From: Allofournierella_A excrementavium
Lineage (GTDB): Bacteria > Bacillota > Clostridia > Oscillospirales > Ruminococcaceae
DNA length: 64,000 nt
Assembly (NCBI GenBank): GCA_019120375.1
Contig: DWVE01000027.1
Coordinates: 124,001-188,000, forward strand
Reading direction: 5' to 3'
Shown: in pieces, positions 1 to 7,778 of the stretch
Layout: every line of letters starts with the position of its first letter
Position numbering within the stretch: position 1 is the first letter of the stretch
Made by a program: the position numbers and the translations under genes
Notes under the pieces: model-generated
Database searches by the model: none
The model's input: the letters and a program-made list of their open reading frames with translations, nothing else
Told to the model about the DNA's origin: nothing

Positions 1-2
1 CC

Positions 3-1493
3 CGCTACCGCCAGCGGTATGTGGACCTCATCGTCAACCCCGAAGTGCGCCGCGCCTTTGAGGTGCGCAGCCGCTTCATCCGCTATATGCGCCGCTATCT
101 GGACGAGCGGGACTACATGGAAGTGGAGACCCCCGTGCTGAACACCATCGCCGGCGGCGCGGCGGCCCGGCCCTTCATCACCCACCACAACACCCTGGAC
201 ATCGACATGTACATGCGCATCGCCACCGAGCTGCCCCTGAAGCGGCTCATCATCGGCGGCATCGACCGGGTGTATGAGATCGGCCGCATCTTCCGCAACG
301 AGGGCATGGACCCCAAGCACAACCCCGAGTTCACCACCGTGGAGCTGTATCAGGCCTACGCTGACTTCCACACCATGATGGACATCGCCGAGGGCATCCT
401 CTCCGGCGCGGCCAAGGAAATTCTCGGCACCTACCAGGTGGAGTGGCAGGGCGAGCAGGTGGACCTGACCCCCGGCTGGCGCCGCCTGACCATGGTGGAC
501 GCGGTGCGTGAGTACGCCGGCGTGGACTTTGCCGCCATCACCGACGACGCCGAGGCCGTGGCCGCCGCCAAGGCCATCGGTGTGGAGCTGGCGGACGCCG
601 CCGAAAGGACCTGGGGCAACGCCCTCTACGCCTGCTTCGACCAGAAGGTGGAGGAGAAGCTGGTGCAGCCCACCTTCATCACCATGTACCCCGTGGAGGT
701 CTCTCCGCTGACCAAGCGCAGCCCGGAGGACCCCCGCCTCACCGAGCGCTTCGAGCTGTTCATCTGCCACAGCGAGCTGGCCAACGCCTACTCCGAGCTG
801 AACGACCCCATCGACCAGCGCCAGCGCTTTGAGAAGCAGGTGGAGCAGCGGGAGCGCGGCGACGAGGAGACCGAGATGATGGACGAGGATTTCCTCACCG
901 CCATGGAGTACGGCATGCCTCCCACGGGCGGCATGGGCATGGGCATCGACCGGTGCGTCATGCTGCTCACCGGCAGCACCTCCATCCGGGACGTCATCCT
1001 GTTCCCCACCATGAAGCCCATCGACAAGCCCCAGGCGGCCCAGAAGCCCGCCGCGGCTGCTGCGGCCCCTGCCGCCGCCGTGAACGACGCCGTGCCTGCG
1101 GCGGAGAGCGGCCCCATCGACTTCTCCAAGGTGGAGATCGAGCCGCTGTTCACCGAGTTCGTGGACTTCGACACCTTCTCCAAGTCCGACTTCCGGGCGG
1201 TGAAGATCAAGGAGTGCACCGCGGTGCCCAAGAGCAAGAAGCTGCTCAAGTTCGTGCTGGACGACGGCACCGGCACCGACCGGGTCATCCTCAGCGGCAT
1301 CCACGAGTACTATGAGCCGGAGGAGCTGGTGGGCAAGACGGCCATCGCCATCGTCAACCTGCCTCCCCGCAAGATGATGGGCATCGACTCCTGCGGCATG
1401 CTCATCAGCGCCGTCCATCAGGAGGACGGCCACGAGGGCCTGCACCTGCTGATGGTGGACCCCCACATCCCCGCGGGCGCGAAGCTCTACTAA
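3..1493 (+). CDS. lysS: Lysine--tRNA ligase, class II, with C-terminal tRNA-binding domain (5' end outside window)
   Basis: Charges tRNA-Lys with lysine in the cytosol. The window opens inside the gene; the reading frame is open from base 3 (RYRQRYVDL), so the N-terminal anticodon-binding OB domain is missing from view. Class II motif 2 (RIFRNEG...HNPEF, about visible residues 95-108) and motif 3 (GMGMGIDR, about 310-317) are intact. After the catalytic core ends near residue 340 there is an Ala/Pro-rich linker (about 345-372) and then a roughly 110-residue EMAPII/Arc1p-like tRNA-binding domain (FRAVKIKEC, then LVGKTAIAIVNLPPRKMMGI) of the kind found at the C-terminus of MetRS. Most bacterial LysRS lack this appendage. 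A terminator follows directly. Confidence 0.95.
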   Translation, partial: RYRQRYVDLIVNPEVRRAFEVRSRFIRYMRRYLDERDYMEVETPVLNTIAGGAAARPFITHHNTLDIDMYMRIATELPLKRLIIGGIDRVYEIGRIFRNEGMDPKHNPEFTTVELYQAYADFHTMMDIAEGILSGAAKEILGTYQVEWQGEQVDLTPGWRRLTMVDAVREYAGVDFAAITDDAEAVAAAKAIGVELADAAERTWGNALYACFDQKVEEKLVQPTFITMYPVEVSPLTKRSPEDPRLTERFELFICHSELANAYSELNDPIDQRQRFEKQVEQRERGDEETEMMDEDFLTAMEYGMPPTGGMGMGIDRCVMLLTGSTSIRDVILFPTMKPIDKPQAAQKPAAAAAAPAAAVNDAVPAAESGPIDFSKVEIEPLFTEFVDFDTFSKSDFRAVKIKECTAVPKSKKLLKFVLDDGTGTDRVILSGIHEYYEPEELVGKTAIAIVNLPPRKMMGIDSCGMLISAVHQEDGHEGLHLLMVDPHIPAGAKLY

Positions 1494-1502
1494 GAACAAA
1501 CG

Positions 1503-1535
1503 AAAGGGCGTCCTGAGCGATCGGGACGCCCTTTT
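1503..1535 (+). terminator. Intrinsic terminator after lysS
   Basis: Perfect 11-bp stem (1503-1513 with 1524-1534) with a 10-nt loop, ending in a short T run. It closes the lysS transcript 10 bases after its stop codon. Confidence 0.85.
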
Positions 1536-1563
1536 CTGCAAAAGGGAAAGAGGCGAACGGACC

Positions 1564-2409
1564 ATGAAAACAGGCCTTGTGCTGGAAGGCGGGGCCATGC
1601 GGGGCATGTTCACCGCCGGCGTGCTGGACGCCTTCCTCGCCGCCGGCGTGAGGGCCGACGAGGTGGTGGGCGTTTCCGCCGGAGCGCTGTTCGGCGTGAA
1701 CTATCTCTCCGGCCAGACGGGCCGGGCGGTGCGCTACAACAAGCGCTACAACGGTGATAAGAACTATATGGGCCTGCGGCCGCTGCTGAAAGAGGGCAAC
1801 CTGTTCAGCACTTCTTATGCTTATGACCTGGTGCCCCGCAAGCTGGACCCCTTCGACGACGAAGCCTTTCAAAACAGCGGCGTACCCTTTTACGCCGTGG
1901 TCACCGATGTGGACACCGGCGAGGCGGAGTACATGCAGGTGAAAAGCGTCTTTGAGCAGATGGATGTGCTGCGGGCCTCCGGCTCCATGCCCTTCGTCTC
2001 CCGCCCGGTGGAGTGGCAGGGGCGGCGGTATCTGGACGGCGGCGTTTCCGACAGCATCCCCTTCCGGTGGATGGCCGCCCGGGGCTGCGACAGGCTCATC
2101 GTGGTGCTCACAAGGGAAGAGGGCTACCGCAAAACGCCCATGAAGGGGGCGCTGCTGCGGCTGCTGCGGCGCAAATATCCCGCCATCGCCCGGCGGCTGG
2201 CCGCCCGCCACACCGACTACAACCGGGCGCTGGAGGAGCTGGAGCGCTGGCAGGCCGAGGGCCGGGCCTTCGTGATACGCCCCTCGGTCAAAACGCCCAT
2301 CAGCCGCATCGAGACCGACCCGGAAAAACTTCAGCAGGTCTATGACCTGGGCCTTGCGGACGGGCAGGCGGCCCTGCCCGCGCTGAAAGCCTATCTCGCC
2401 GGGCAGTGA
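1564..2409 (+). CDS. Patatin-like phospholipase/esterase
   Basis: Predicted serine lipid acyl hydrolase of the patatin family (YjjU-type, 281 aa), probably cytosolic or membrane-associated. The Gly-rich oxyanion motif EGGAMRG (residues 8-14), the nucleophile elbow GVSAG (36-40, Ser38) and the dyad motif DGG (Asp158) are all present, so the Ser-Asp catalytic dyad looks intact. There is no signal peptide. It lies alone between the lysS terminator and the ruvX promoter. The natural substrate cannot be read from sequence; acyl-glycerophospholipids are the family expectation. Confidence 0.9.
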   Translation: MKTGLVLEGGAMRGMFTAGVLDAFLAAGVRADEVVGVSAGALFGVNYLSGQTGRAVRYNKRYNGDKNYMGLRPLLKEGNLFSTSYAYDLVPRKLDPFDDEAFQNSGVPFYAVVTDVDTGEAEYMQVKSVFEQMDVLRASGSMPFVSRPVEWQGRRYLDGGVSDSIPFRWMAARGCDRLIVVLTREEGYRKTPMKGALLRLLRRKYPAIARRLAARHTDYNRALEELERWQAEGRAFVIRPSVKTPISRIETDPEKLQQVYDLGLADGQAALPALKAYLAGQ

Positions 2410-2416
2410 GCCGCCC

Positions 2417-2445
2417 TTGCAAAGGGCGCGCGGGTAGGATACAAT
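2417..2445 (+). promoter_or_regulatory. Sigma-A-type promoter for ruvX
   Basis: TTGCAA (2417-2422), 17-bp spacer, TACAAT (2440-2445). It begins just after the patatin stop codon and about 45 bases before the ruvX start. Confidence 0.6.
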
Positions 2446-2489
2446 AGAGCCGAGCGGCCCCGCCGCGGAAAAGAGAGGAACGAGCGACT

Positions 2490-2924
2490 ATGAAGATCAT
2501 GGCAGTGGACTACGGCGACGCCCGCACGGGCCTGGCCGTGTGCGACCGCACGGAATTTCTGGCCAGCCCCGTGGGCCAGATCGAGGAAAAGAGCATGGCC
2601 AAGGTGGCGGAGAAGATCATCTACGCCAGCCGGGAATTCGACGTGGGGATGATCGTCATCGGCCTGCCCAAAAACATGGACGGCACCGAGGGCGGCCGGG
2701 CGGAAAAGACCCGCAAGCTGGCAAAGCTGGTGGAGTTGGGCGTGCAGGTGCCCATCGCCTTTTGGGACGAGCGCCGCACCACCGTCACCGCCGCGGCGCA
2801 GCTCACGGACGCGGGCACCTTTGGCAAAAAGCGCAAGGGCAAGCTGGACGCGGTGAGCGCCGCCGTCATTCTGGACAGCTTCCTCGCCTGGCGGAAAAAC
2901 CACCCCGGCGAACAGCCCACCTGA
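2490..2924 (+). CDS. ruvX: Putative Holliday junction resolvase / pre-16S rRNA nuclease RuvX (YqgF)
   Basis: RNase H-fold nuclease of 144 aa, the usual family length. The first catalytic Asp is in VDYGDARTG (Asp6-7 region), the second acidic pair is in WDERRT (Asp93-Glu94), and a C-terminal Asp is in KLDAVSAAVIL. In E. coli YqgF matures the 5' end of 16S rRNA; a resolvase role was originally proposed. The start ATG has a GAGAGGAACGA-type ribosome-binding site. It has its own promoter upstream and a strong terminator downstream, so it is probably monocistronic. Confidence 0.92.
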   Translation: MKIMAVDYGDARTGLAVCDRTEFLASPVGQIEEKSMAKVAEKIIYASREFDVGMIVIGLPKNMDGTEGGRAEKTRKLAKLVELGVQVPIAFWDERRTTVTAAAQLTDAGTFGKKRKGKLDAVSAAVILDSFLAWRKNHPGEQPT

Positions 2925-2940
2925 ACCAAAACCGAAAAGA

Positions 2941-2971
2941 GGCCTCTGCCGCCCGGCAGAGGCCCTTTTTT
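2941..2971 (+). terminator. Intrinsic terminator after ruvX
   Basis: Perfect 10-bp stem GGCCTCTGCC (2941-2950) with 2955-2964, short loop, then six T. A small GCGCC/GGCGC hairpin follows immediately. Confidence 0.9.
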
Positions 2972-3026
2972 GCGCCGAAACGGCGCAAAACCGCCCTTTG
3001 ACGGGCTTACGCGCGGGCGGAAAACG

Positions 3027-3035
3027 TGCTATAAT
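3027..3035 (+). promoter_or_regulatory. Extended -10 promoter for the CarD-type gene
   Basis: TGCTATAAT (extended -10, TATAAT at 3030-3035). The best-placed -35 is the weak TTACGC at 3007-3012 (17-bp spacing); a TTGACG at 2998-3003 is too far away. About 115 bases of 5' leader precede the start codon; no riboswitch was recognised in it. Confidence 0.5.
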
Positions 3036-3152
3036 AGTATCATAGTATCCACGATGAGACCCCGAGGTGCTCGGGTCAGCGAAAGAAGTTCGGTTTGGTC
3101 GAAAGAGAAGGAAGCGGCGCGTCAGCGCCCGGCGGAAGATGGAGGACAGGAA

Positions 3153-3662
3153 ATGTTTGAAACAGGAAGTCTGATCGTGTATGGCAATTCCGGCATCTGC
3201 CGGGTGGAGGGCGTCTCCATGAAACAGCAGCTGGGCGGCGGCGGGCAGGCCATGTACTACACCCTCACCCCCCTGTTCGGCAGCGGCACCGTGTACACCC
3301 CCGTGAACACCAAGGTGTTCATGCGCCCGGTCATCACCGGGGAAGAGGCGCGGGACCTCATCCGCCGCATGCCCGAGATCGAGCCCTGCTGCTGCAGCGG
3401 CACCGACCAGCGCGCCTTGTCGGAGCACTACCGGGGCCTGCTCCACACCTACCAGTGCGAGTCGCTGGTGAAGATCATCAAGGCCGTCTATCTCAAGGCC
3501 CAGCAGGCCGCCGCAAAGGGCAAAAAGCTGGGCAAGACCGACCAGCAGTTCATGAAGCGGGCGGAGGAGCTGCTCTATGAGGAGCTGTCTCTGGCGCTGG
3601 ACATGCCCAAGGAGCAGGTGAAGGACCACATTCTGCAAACGCTGGAGCCTGCTGCCCAGTGA
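3153..3662 (+). CDS. CarD family transcriptional regulator
   Basis: 169-aa RNA polymerase-binding protein. The N-terminal half (MFETGSLIVYGNSGICRVEGV through GTVYTPVN) is the CarD/TRCF RNAP-interaction domain that contacts the beta subunit; the C-terminal half is the helical domain seen in CarD/CdnL proteins. The frame stays open further upstream, but the ATG at 3153 has a GGAGGACAGG ribosome-binding site and begins the conserved domain. The likely role is stabilising open complexes, for example at stable-RNA promoters (family knowledge). An unusual CCCC-like Cys cluster (EPCCCSG) sits mid-protein. Followed 16 bases later by a small membrane protein gene. Confidence 0.88.
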   Translation: MFETGSLIVYGNSGICRVEGVSMKQQLGGGGQAMYYTLTPLFGSGTVYTPVNTKVFMRPVITGEEARDLIRRMPEIEPCCCSGTDQRALSEHYRGLLHTYQCESLVKIIKAVYLKAQQAAAKGKKLGKTDQQFMKRAEELLYEELSLALDMPKEQVKDHILQTLEPAAQ

Positions 3663-3678
3663 GAAGGGGGAACGCACG

Positions 3679-3912
3679 ATGAAGCTGAAAACTGCCCTTC
3701 GCATCACACGGGTGGGGGTGGCGCTGACCGTGCTGTTTTATTTTCTGTGGCTGCTTTTTAAAACGGACGCGCTGCTGCATCTGTGCTTGGGTACGCCCTT
3801 CGTTGCGATTGCGTTCGCGGCAGTTTTTGTCCGATGCCCCCACTGCAGGCACAGGCTGTACCGTGTGAGCGGCAAATACTGCCCCTATTGCGGCAAAGAA
3901 CTTGGCCTTTGA
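3679..3912 (+). CDS. Small membrane protein with zinc ribbon
   Basis: 77-aa protein with one or two hydrophobic segments (about residues 12-52) followed by a CPHC...CPYC pair (about residues 55-72) that should bind one zinc as a zinc ribbon, probably on the cytoplasmic side. Ribosome-binding site GAGAAGGGGG is 10 bases upstream. It is likely cotranscribed with the CarD-type gene. I do not recognise a specific family, and no function is assigned. Confidence 0.7.
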   Translation: MKLKTALRITRVGVALTVLFYFLWLLFKTDALLHLCLGTPFVAIAFAAVFVRCPHCRHRLYRVSGKYCPYCGKELGL

Positions 3913-3920
3913 ACAAAGCA

Positions 3921-3952
3921 AAAAGAGCCTTCCGAAAGGAAGACTCCTTTTT
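3921..3952. terminator. Bidirectional terminator between convergent genes
   Basis: Stem GAGCCTTCC/GGAAGACTC (3925-3945, one mismatch) flanked by A-tract on the left and T-tract on the right, so it can terminate both the CarD operon and the convergent ClC gene. Confidence 0.8.
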
Positions 3953-3959
3953 ATTGCAG

Positions 3960-5246
3960 TCAGTGGCAGAAGCTGTCCACCGGCTTTTCCGGCGGGGGAT
4001 TGGTGAGCTTGGGGCCCAGGGTCATCTGGCTGGAATAGAGGCTGTAGTGGCCGCTGAGCAGGTAGCTCACGGCGCACACCAGCAGATAGAGCAGCAGCGG
4101 CTCGGCGCCGAAAAGCTCCACCCCCAGCAGGATGCTGGCGATGGGGCAGTTGGTCACCGCGCAGAAGGTGGCCACCAGGGCCAGCGCCGCGGCAAGGCCC
4201 GGGTCCAGCCCCAGCAGCGGCCCCACAAGGCAGCCGAAGGTGGAGCCCACAAAGAAGGTGGGCACGATCTCGCCGCCCCGGAAGCCGCATCCCAGGGTGA
4301 TGGCGGTGAGCAGCAGCTTGAGGATGAAGGCCGCCGGATGCACCAGCTCGCCCTCGGTGATGGCGTGCTCCACCACGTCCATGCCCGCGCCGTTGTAGGC
4401 CCGGGTGCCCACCGCCAGGGTGAACAGGATGATGAGGGCGCTGCCCACCAGGATGCGCAGGTACTGGTTTTTCAGCCTGGTCTGGTAAAGGTGGCTGGCG
4501 GCATGCATGGTCACGCAGAACAGGATGCCCAGCACCGCGCAGCCCACCGCCAGCAGCATGGCCCGCCATGCGTTGTCAAAGCTCAAAGCGGCCGCGCCGT
4601 GCACCACAAAGCGCTCCGGCTTTGTGCCCAGCAGCACCGCGGTGCCGTAGGAGATGAGGCTGGCCAGCGCGCAGGGCAGCAGCGCGGAGTGATAGATGAC
4701 GCCCACGCAGATGACCTCCATGCTGAACACCGCCGCCGTCAGCGGGGTGCCGAACAAGGCTGCGAACACCGCGCTCATGCCCGCCAGCACCATCACCCGC
4801 TGGCTGTTGCGGTCCAGCCGCATCGTTTCGCCCAGCCAGCCGCCCATGCTGCCGCCGATCTGCAGCGCCGCGCCCTCGCGGCCTGCGCTGCCGCCCAGCA
4901 GATGGGTGATGAAGGTGGCCATGATGATGAGCGGCGTCAGCCGCAGGGGGGCCCGTTTGCCCTGCTGGGCGCTCTCCAGCACCGCGTTGGTGCCCCGCTC
5001 GGTGCCCATGCGGCAGGCCCTGTAGACGAACACGATGACAAGGCCGCCCACCGGCAGAAGATACAAAAGCCAGGGATTCGCCTGACGCATGCCGGTGGCC
5101 CAACTGACCAGATGGAAGAACACGGCGCCCACCGCGCCGCAGGCAAGGCCCGCAATGCCCGCGCACACCATCCACATCAAAAAGGTGCGGGTGTAGGGCT
5201 TGAGGCCCATCTCCCACTCCTGCCGCAGCAGATGTTTCAATTGCAT
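3960..5246 (-). CDS. ClC family chloride/anion channel or antiporter
   Basis: 428-aa polytopic membrane protein. It has the ClC signatures GGSAGREGAALQ (about residues 117-128, containing the gating-type Glu) and GCGFRGGEIVPTFF (about 315-328). The GREG(A) and GGE(I)VP forms resemble the bacterial clade that includes the fluoride/proton antiporters CLC-F rather than classical E. coli ClcA, but the sequence alone does not settle whether it carries fluoride or chloride. The ATG at 5246 was chosen over upstream in-frame starts because GAGAGGGGT lies 8 bases before it. Its leader is too short for a fluoride riboswitch. Single-gene unit with its own promoter. Confidence 0.9.
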   Translation of the reverse strand: MQLKHLLRQEWEMGLKPYTRTFLMWMVCAGIAGLACGAVGAVFFHLVSWATGMRQANPWLLYLLPVGGLVIVFVYRACRMGTERGTNAVLESAQQGKRAPLRLTPLIIMATFITHLLGGSAGREGAALQIGGSMGGWLGETMRLDRNSQRVMVLAGMSAVFAALFGTPLTAAVFSMEVICVGVIYHSALLPCALASLISYGTAVLLGTKPERFVVHGAAALSFDNAWRAMLLAVGCAVLGILFCVTMHAASHLYQTRLKNQYLRILVGSALIILFTLAVGTRAYNGAGMDVVEHAITEGELVHPAAFILKLLLTAITLGCGFRGGEIVPTFFVGSTFGCLVGPLLGLDPGLAAALALVATFCAVTNCPIASILLGVELFGAEPLLLYLLVCAVSYLLSGHYSLYSSQMTLGPKLTNPPPEKPVDSFCH

Positions 5247-5280
5247 TGTACATACCCCTCTCAAAAGCAAAACCTTTCCT

Positions 5281-5308
5281 ATCATATCACATCCCGCGGC
5301 TTCGTCAA
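5281..5308 (-). promoter_or_regulatory. Promoter for the ClC gene
   Basis: On the minus strand: TTGACG (5303-5308), 16-bp spacer, TATGAT (5281-5286), about 35 bases before the start codon. Confidence 0.65.
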
Positions 5309-5336
5309 GTCCGGCTCTTTCAAATTGCCAAAATCG

Positions 5337-5345
5337 TGGTATAAT
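5337..5345 (+). promoter_or_regulatory. Extended -10 promoter for the DUF1836 gene
   Basis: TGGTATAAT with TATAAT at 5340-5345; no good -35 at normal spacing. It is divergent from the ClC promoter, the two -10 elements being about 55 bp apart. Confidence 0.5.
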
Positions 5346-5388
5346 GGGTACATCGTATGGAAAACCAACAAGAGGGGAGACCGACACG

Positions 5389-5907
5389 ATGAAAGCGGGC
5401 TTTCAAAACAGCGAGCAGGCGGCGCAGATGATGCAGTTCCGCTGCCCCCGGTGGGAGCAGCTGCCCGGCATCGCGCTGTATATGGACCAGGTCACCGGGT
5501 ATCTGAACGAGGTGTTCGCCCCGCTGTGCCCGCCGGGGGAGGAAAAGCTGCTCACCAAGGCCATGGTGAACAACTACGTCAAGCAGAAGGTGATGGCCCC
5601 GCCCACCAACAAAAAATACGGCCGCACCCATGTGGCCCAGCTGCTGGTGATCTGCGCCCTCAAGCAGGTGCTGAGCATCCAGGAGGTGGCCCAGCTCATC
5701 CGCATGCAGGCCCAGGTGTGCGAGGTGCAGCGGGCCTACGACTACTTCTGTGGCCAGCTGGAGGAGGCGCTGCAGCAGGCGGCCCAGGGCACGCCGGTGG
5801 CCCCGGAGGCGGACGACGACCGGCTGGTGGTCATCCACGCCACCCGCGCCGTGGCCAGCAAGGTGTATCTGCAAAAGCGCCTGGAGTTCGAGAGCCGGGC
5901 GGAGTGA
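5389..5907 (+). CDS. DUF1836 domain protein (putative MerR-like DNA-binding)
   Basis: 172-aa cytosolic protein of the DUF1836 family found widely in Firmicutes. The central part (LLTKAMVNNYVKQKVMAPPTNKKYGRTHVAQLL, about residues 52-85) has the shape of a winged HTH: helix, NNYVK, then a K-YGR wing and a helix. Family function is unknown; a transcriptional role is inferred. ATG 5389 has AGGGGAGA upstream. It precedes an acetyltransferase by 30 bases and is probably cotranscribed with it. Confidence 0.8.
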   Translation: MKAGFQNSEQAAQMMQFRCPRWEQLPGIALYMDQVTGYLNEVFAPLCPPGEEKLLTKAMVNNYVKQKVMAPPTNKKYGRTHVAQLLVICALKQVLSIQEVAQLIRMQAQVCEVQRAYDYFCGQLEEALQQAAQGTPVAPEADDDRLVVIHATRAVASKVYLQKRLEFESRAE

Positions 5908-5937
5908 AGCGGACGTCCCGCAGGGGAGGAAAACGGA

Positions 5938-6321
5938 ATGCTGGAATACAGGGTGGATGACAAAGCGCTTGACGCGCAGCGGTTCATCGAACTTGCACAG
6001 CAGGTCTGGCCGGGGGATTACGACCCGGAAAAGACCCGCCGCGCCCTCGAACGCACCATCAACATCACTGCCTGGGACGGCGCGGAACTGGTGGGCTGCC
6101 TGCGCATCCTCACCGACGGCTGTTTTTTGGGCACCATCCCCGAGGTGCTGGTGCTGCCCCGGTATCAGCGGCAGGGCATCGGCTCGGCGCTGCTCCGGCT
6201 GGCAAAGCAGACCACGCCCACTCTGCTCTATTTCGGGGCCCAGCCCCAGGCGGAGCCGTTCTATGAAAAGAACGGATGCACCCCCAGCCTGCGCGCGTTT
6301 GAGATGCGCCCCGAAGAATGA
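5938..6321 (+). CDS. GNAT family N-acetyltransferase
   Basis: 127-aa single-domain GNAT. The acetyl-CoA pyrophosphate-binding motif A is RYQRQGIGSALL (about residues 75-86), preceded by the beta-4 strand EVLVLP and followed by YFGAQPQAEPFYEKNGC, the typical C-terminal helix/strand. The substrate is unknown. Ribosome-binding site AGGGGAGGAAAA is close to the ATG. It ends in a convergent terminator shared with glmM. Confidence 0.88.
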   Translation: MLEYRVDDKALDAQRFIELAQQVWPGDYDPEKTRRALERTINITAWDGAELVGCLRILTDGCFLGTIPEVLVLPRYQRQGIGSALLRLAKQTTPTLLYFGAQPQAEPFYEKNGCTPSLRAFEMRPEE

Positions 6322-6334
6322 GAACAAAGCGAAG

Positions 6335-6376
6335 GAAGGCCCCCGGCCGTGCTTTTGAGCGCGGCCGGGGGCCTTC
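6335..6376. terminator. Hairpin between convergent acetyltransferase and glmM genes
   Basis: Perfect 15-bp stem (6335-6349 with 6362-6376). T runs on either side are short, so strength is uncertain, but its place between two convergent stops fits a shared terminator. Confidence 0.65.
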
Positions 6377-6401
6377 TGCTATGGAAGAGAACGACAAATG
6401 T

Positions 6402-7748
6402 TCAGGCCAGTTCGCTGCGCACCAGCTCGGCCAGCTCGGCGGCGACGGACTGGATGAGGGCCTCGTCCTGGCCCTCCACCATCACCCGGATAAGGGGCTC
6501 GGTGCCGCTCACCCGCACCAGCACCCGGCCGGTGTCGCCCAGAAGCTCCTTCTTTTCCCGGATGGCGGTCTTGATGGCGTCGTTGTTGTAGAATTCCAGT
6601 TTGCCGGCGGCGCTCACCTTCACGTTCTCCATCACCTGGGGCAGGCGGGTCATCACCTTCGCCAGCTTGGAGAGGGGCTCGCCGCAGCGCTTCAGCAGGC
6701 ACAGCAGCTGCAGGGCGGTGAGCTGGCCGTCGCCGGTGGTGGCGTAGTCACGGAAGATGACGTGGCCGCTCTGCTCGCCGCCCAGGGTGTAGCCCTCCTG
6801 CTCCATCTCCTCCAGCACGTAGCGGTCGCCCACCTTGGTGGCGGCGAAGTGCATGCCGTTGGCCTCGCAGAAGCGGGCGAAGCCCAGGTTGGTGAGCACG
6901 GTGCCCACGATGGTGCTGCGGCGCAGCTTGCCCCGCTGCTGCATGTCCAGGCCGCAGATGGCCATGATGAAGTCGCCGTCCACCACATTGCCCTTTTCGT
7001 CCACGAAGAGGCAGCGGTCGGCGTCGCCGTCAAAGGCCACGCCCGCCACAGCGCCGGGGGTGGAGCGCAGCGCCTCGCACAGGGCCTCCATGTGGGTGGA
7101 GCCGCAGTTCTCGTTGATGTTCACCCCGTCCGGCGAGGCGGAAAGGATGGCAGCGTCCGCCCCCAGCTGGCTGAACAGCTGCCCGGCGGTGGCCGAGGCG
7201 GAGCCGTTGGCGCAGTCCACCACGATCTTCATGCCCTCCAGCGAGGTGGGAATGGTGCTTTTCAGATGCTCCACATAGTCCCGCACGGCGGTGGCCGAGT
7301 GGCTGATCTGGCCCAGACCGTCGCCGGTGGCCAGGGTGAAGCGGTTTTGTTCGATGAGGGTCTCGATCTGGTCCTCCAGGTCGTCCGGCAGCTTGAAGCC
7401 CTCGCCGCCGAAAATTTTGATGCCGTTGAAGGGGTAGGGGTTGTGGCTGGCGCTGATCATCACGCCCGCGTCCGCCTTGTACTTCATCACAAGGTAGGCC
7501 ACGGCGGGGGTGGGCACCACGCCCAGGTCGATCACGTCCGCCCCCACGCTGCACAGGCCCGCCGCCAGCGCCGCGCCCAGCATGTCGCTGGAGATGCGGG
7601 TGTCCTTGCCCAGCACCACCAGGGGGCGGCGCCGCCGCCCGTAGGTGAGCACGGTGGCCGCCGCGCGGCCGATGTTCATGGCAAGCTCACAAGTCATATC
7701 CTCGCCGGCAATGCCGCGCACGCCGTCGGTGCCGAATAATCTGCCCAT
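6402..7748 (-). CDS. glmM: Phosphoglucosamine mutase
   Basis: Interconverts glucosamine-6-P and glucosamine-1-P, the committed step towards UDP-GlcNAc for peptidoglycan and, here, plausibly for the nonulosonic-acid locus. 448 aa, full length. N-terminal MGRLFGTDGVRG, the phosphoserine loop ISASHNP (catalytic Ser101), the metal-binding DGDADR and the phosphate-binding RVSGTEPLIRVM are all present. A good AAAGGAG site precedes the ATG. It follows the GlmU-like gene by 30 bases on the same strand, forming a two-gene operon. Confidence 0.96.
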   Translation of the reverse strand: MGRLFGTDGVRGIAGEDMTCELAMNIGRAAATVLTYGRRRRPLVVLGKDTRISSDMLGAALAAGLCSVGADVIDLGVVPTPAVAYLVMKYKADAGVMISASHNPYPFNGIKIFGGEGFKLPDDLEDQIETLIEQNRFTLATGDGLGQISHSATAVRDYVEHLKSTIPTSLEGMKIVVDCANGSASATAGQLFSQLGADAAILSASPDGVNINENCGSTHMEALCEALRSTPGAVAGVAFDGDADRCLFVDEKGNVVDGDFIMAICGLDMQQRGKLRRSTIVGTVLTNLGFARFCEANGMHFAATKVGDRYVLEEMEQEGYTLGGEQSGHVIFRDYATTGDGQLTALQLLCLLKRCGEPLSKLAKVMTRLPQVMENVKVSAAGKLEFYNNDAIKTAIREKKELLGDTGRVLVRVSGTEPLIRVMVEGQDEALIQSVAAELAELVRSELA

Positions 7749-7778
7749 GTGTATTGTCTCCTTTCAGCGTTCAGCGGG

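Noticed and set aside
5247..5308. Fluoride riboswitch before the ClC gene
   Set aside because: The leader from the predicted promoter to the start codon is only about 35 nt, too short, and lacks the conserved core.
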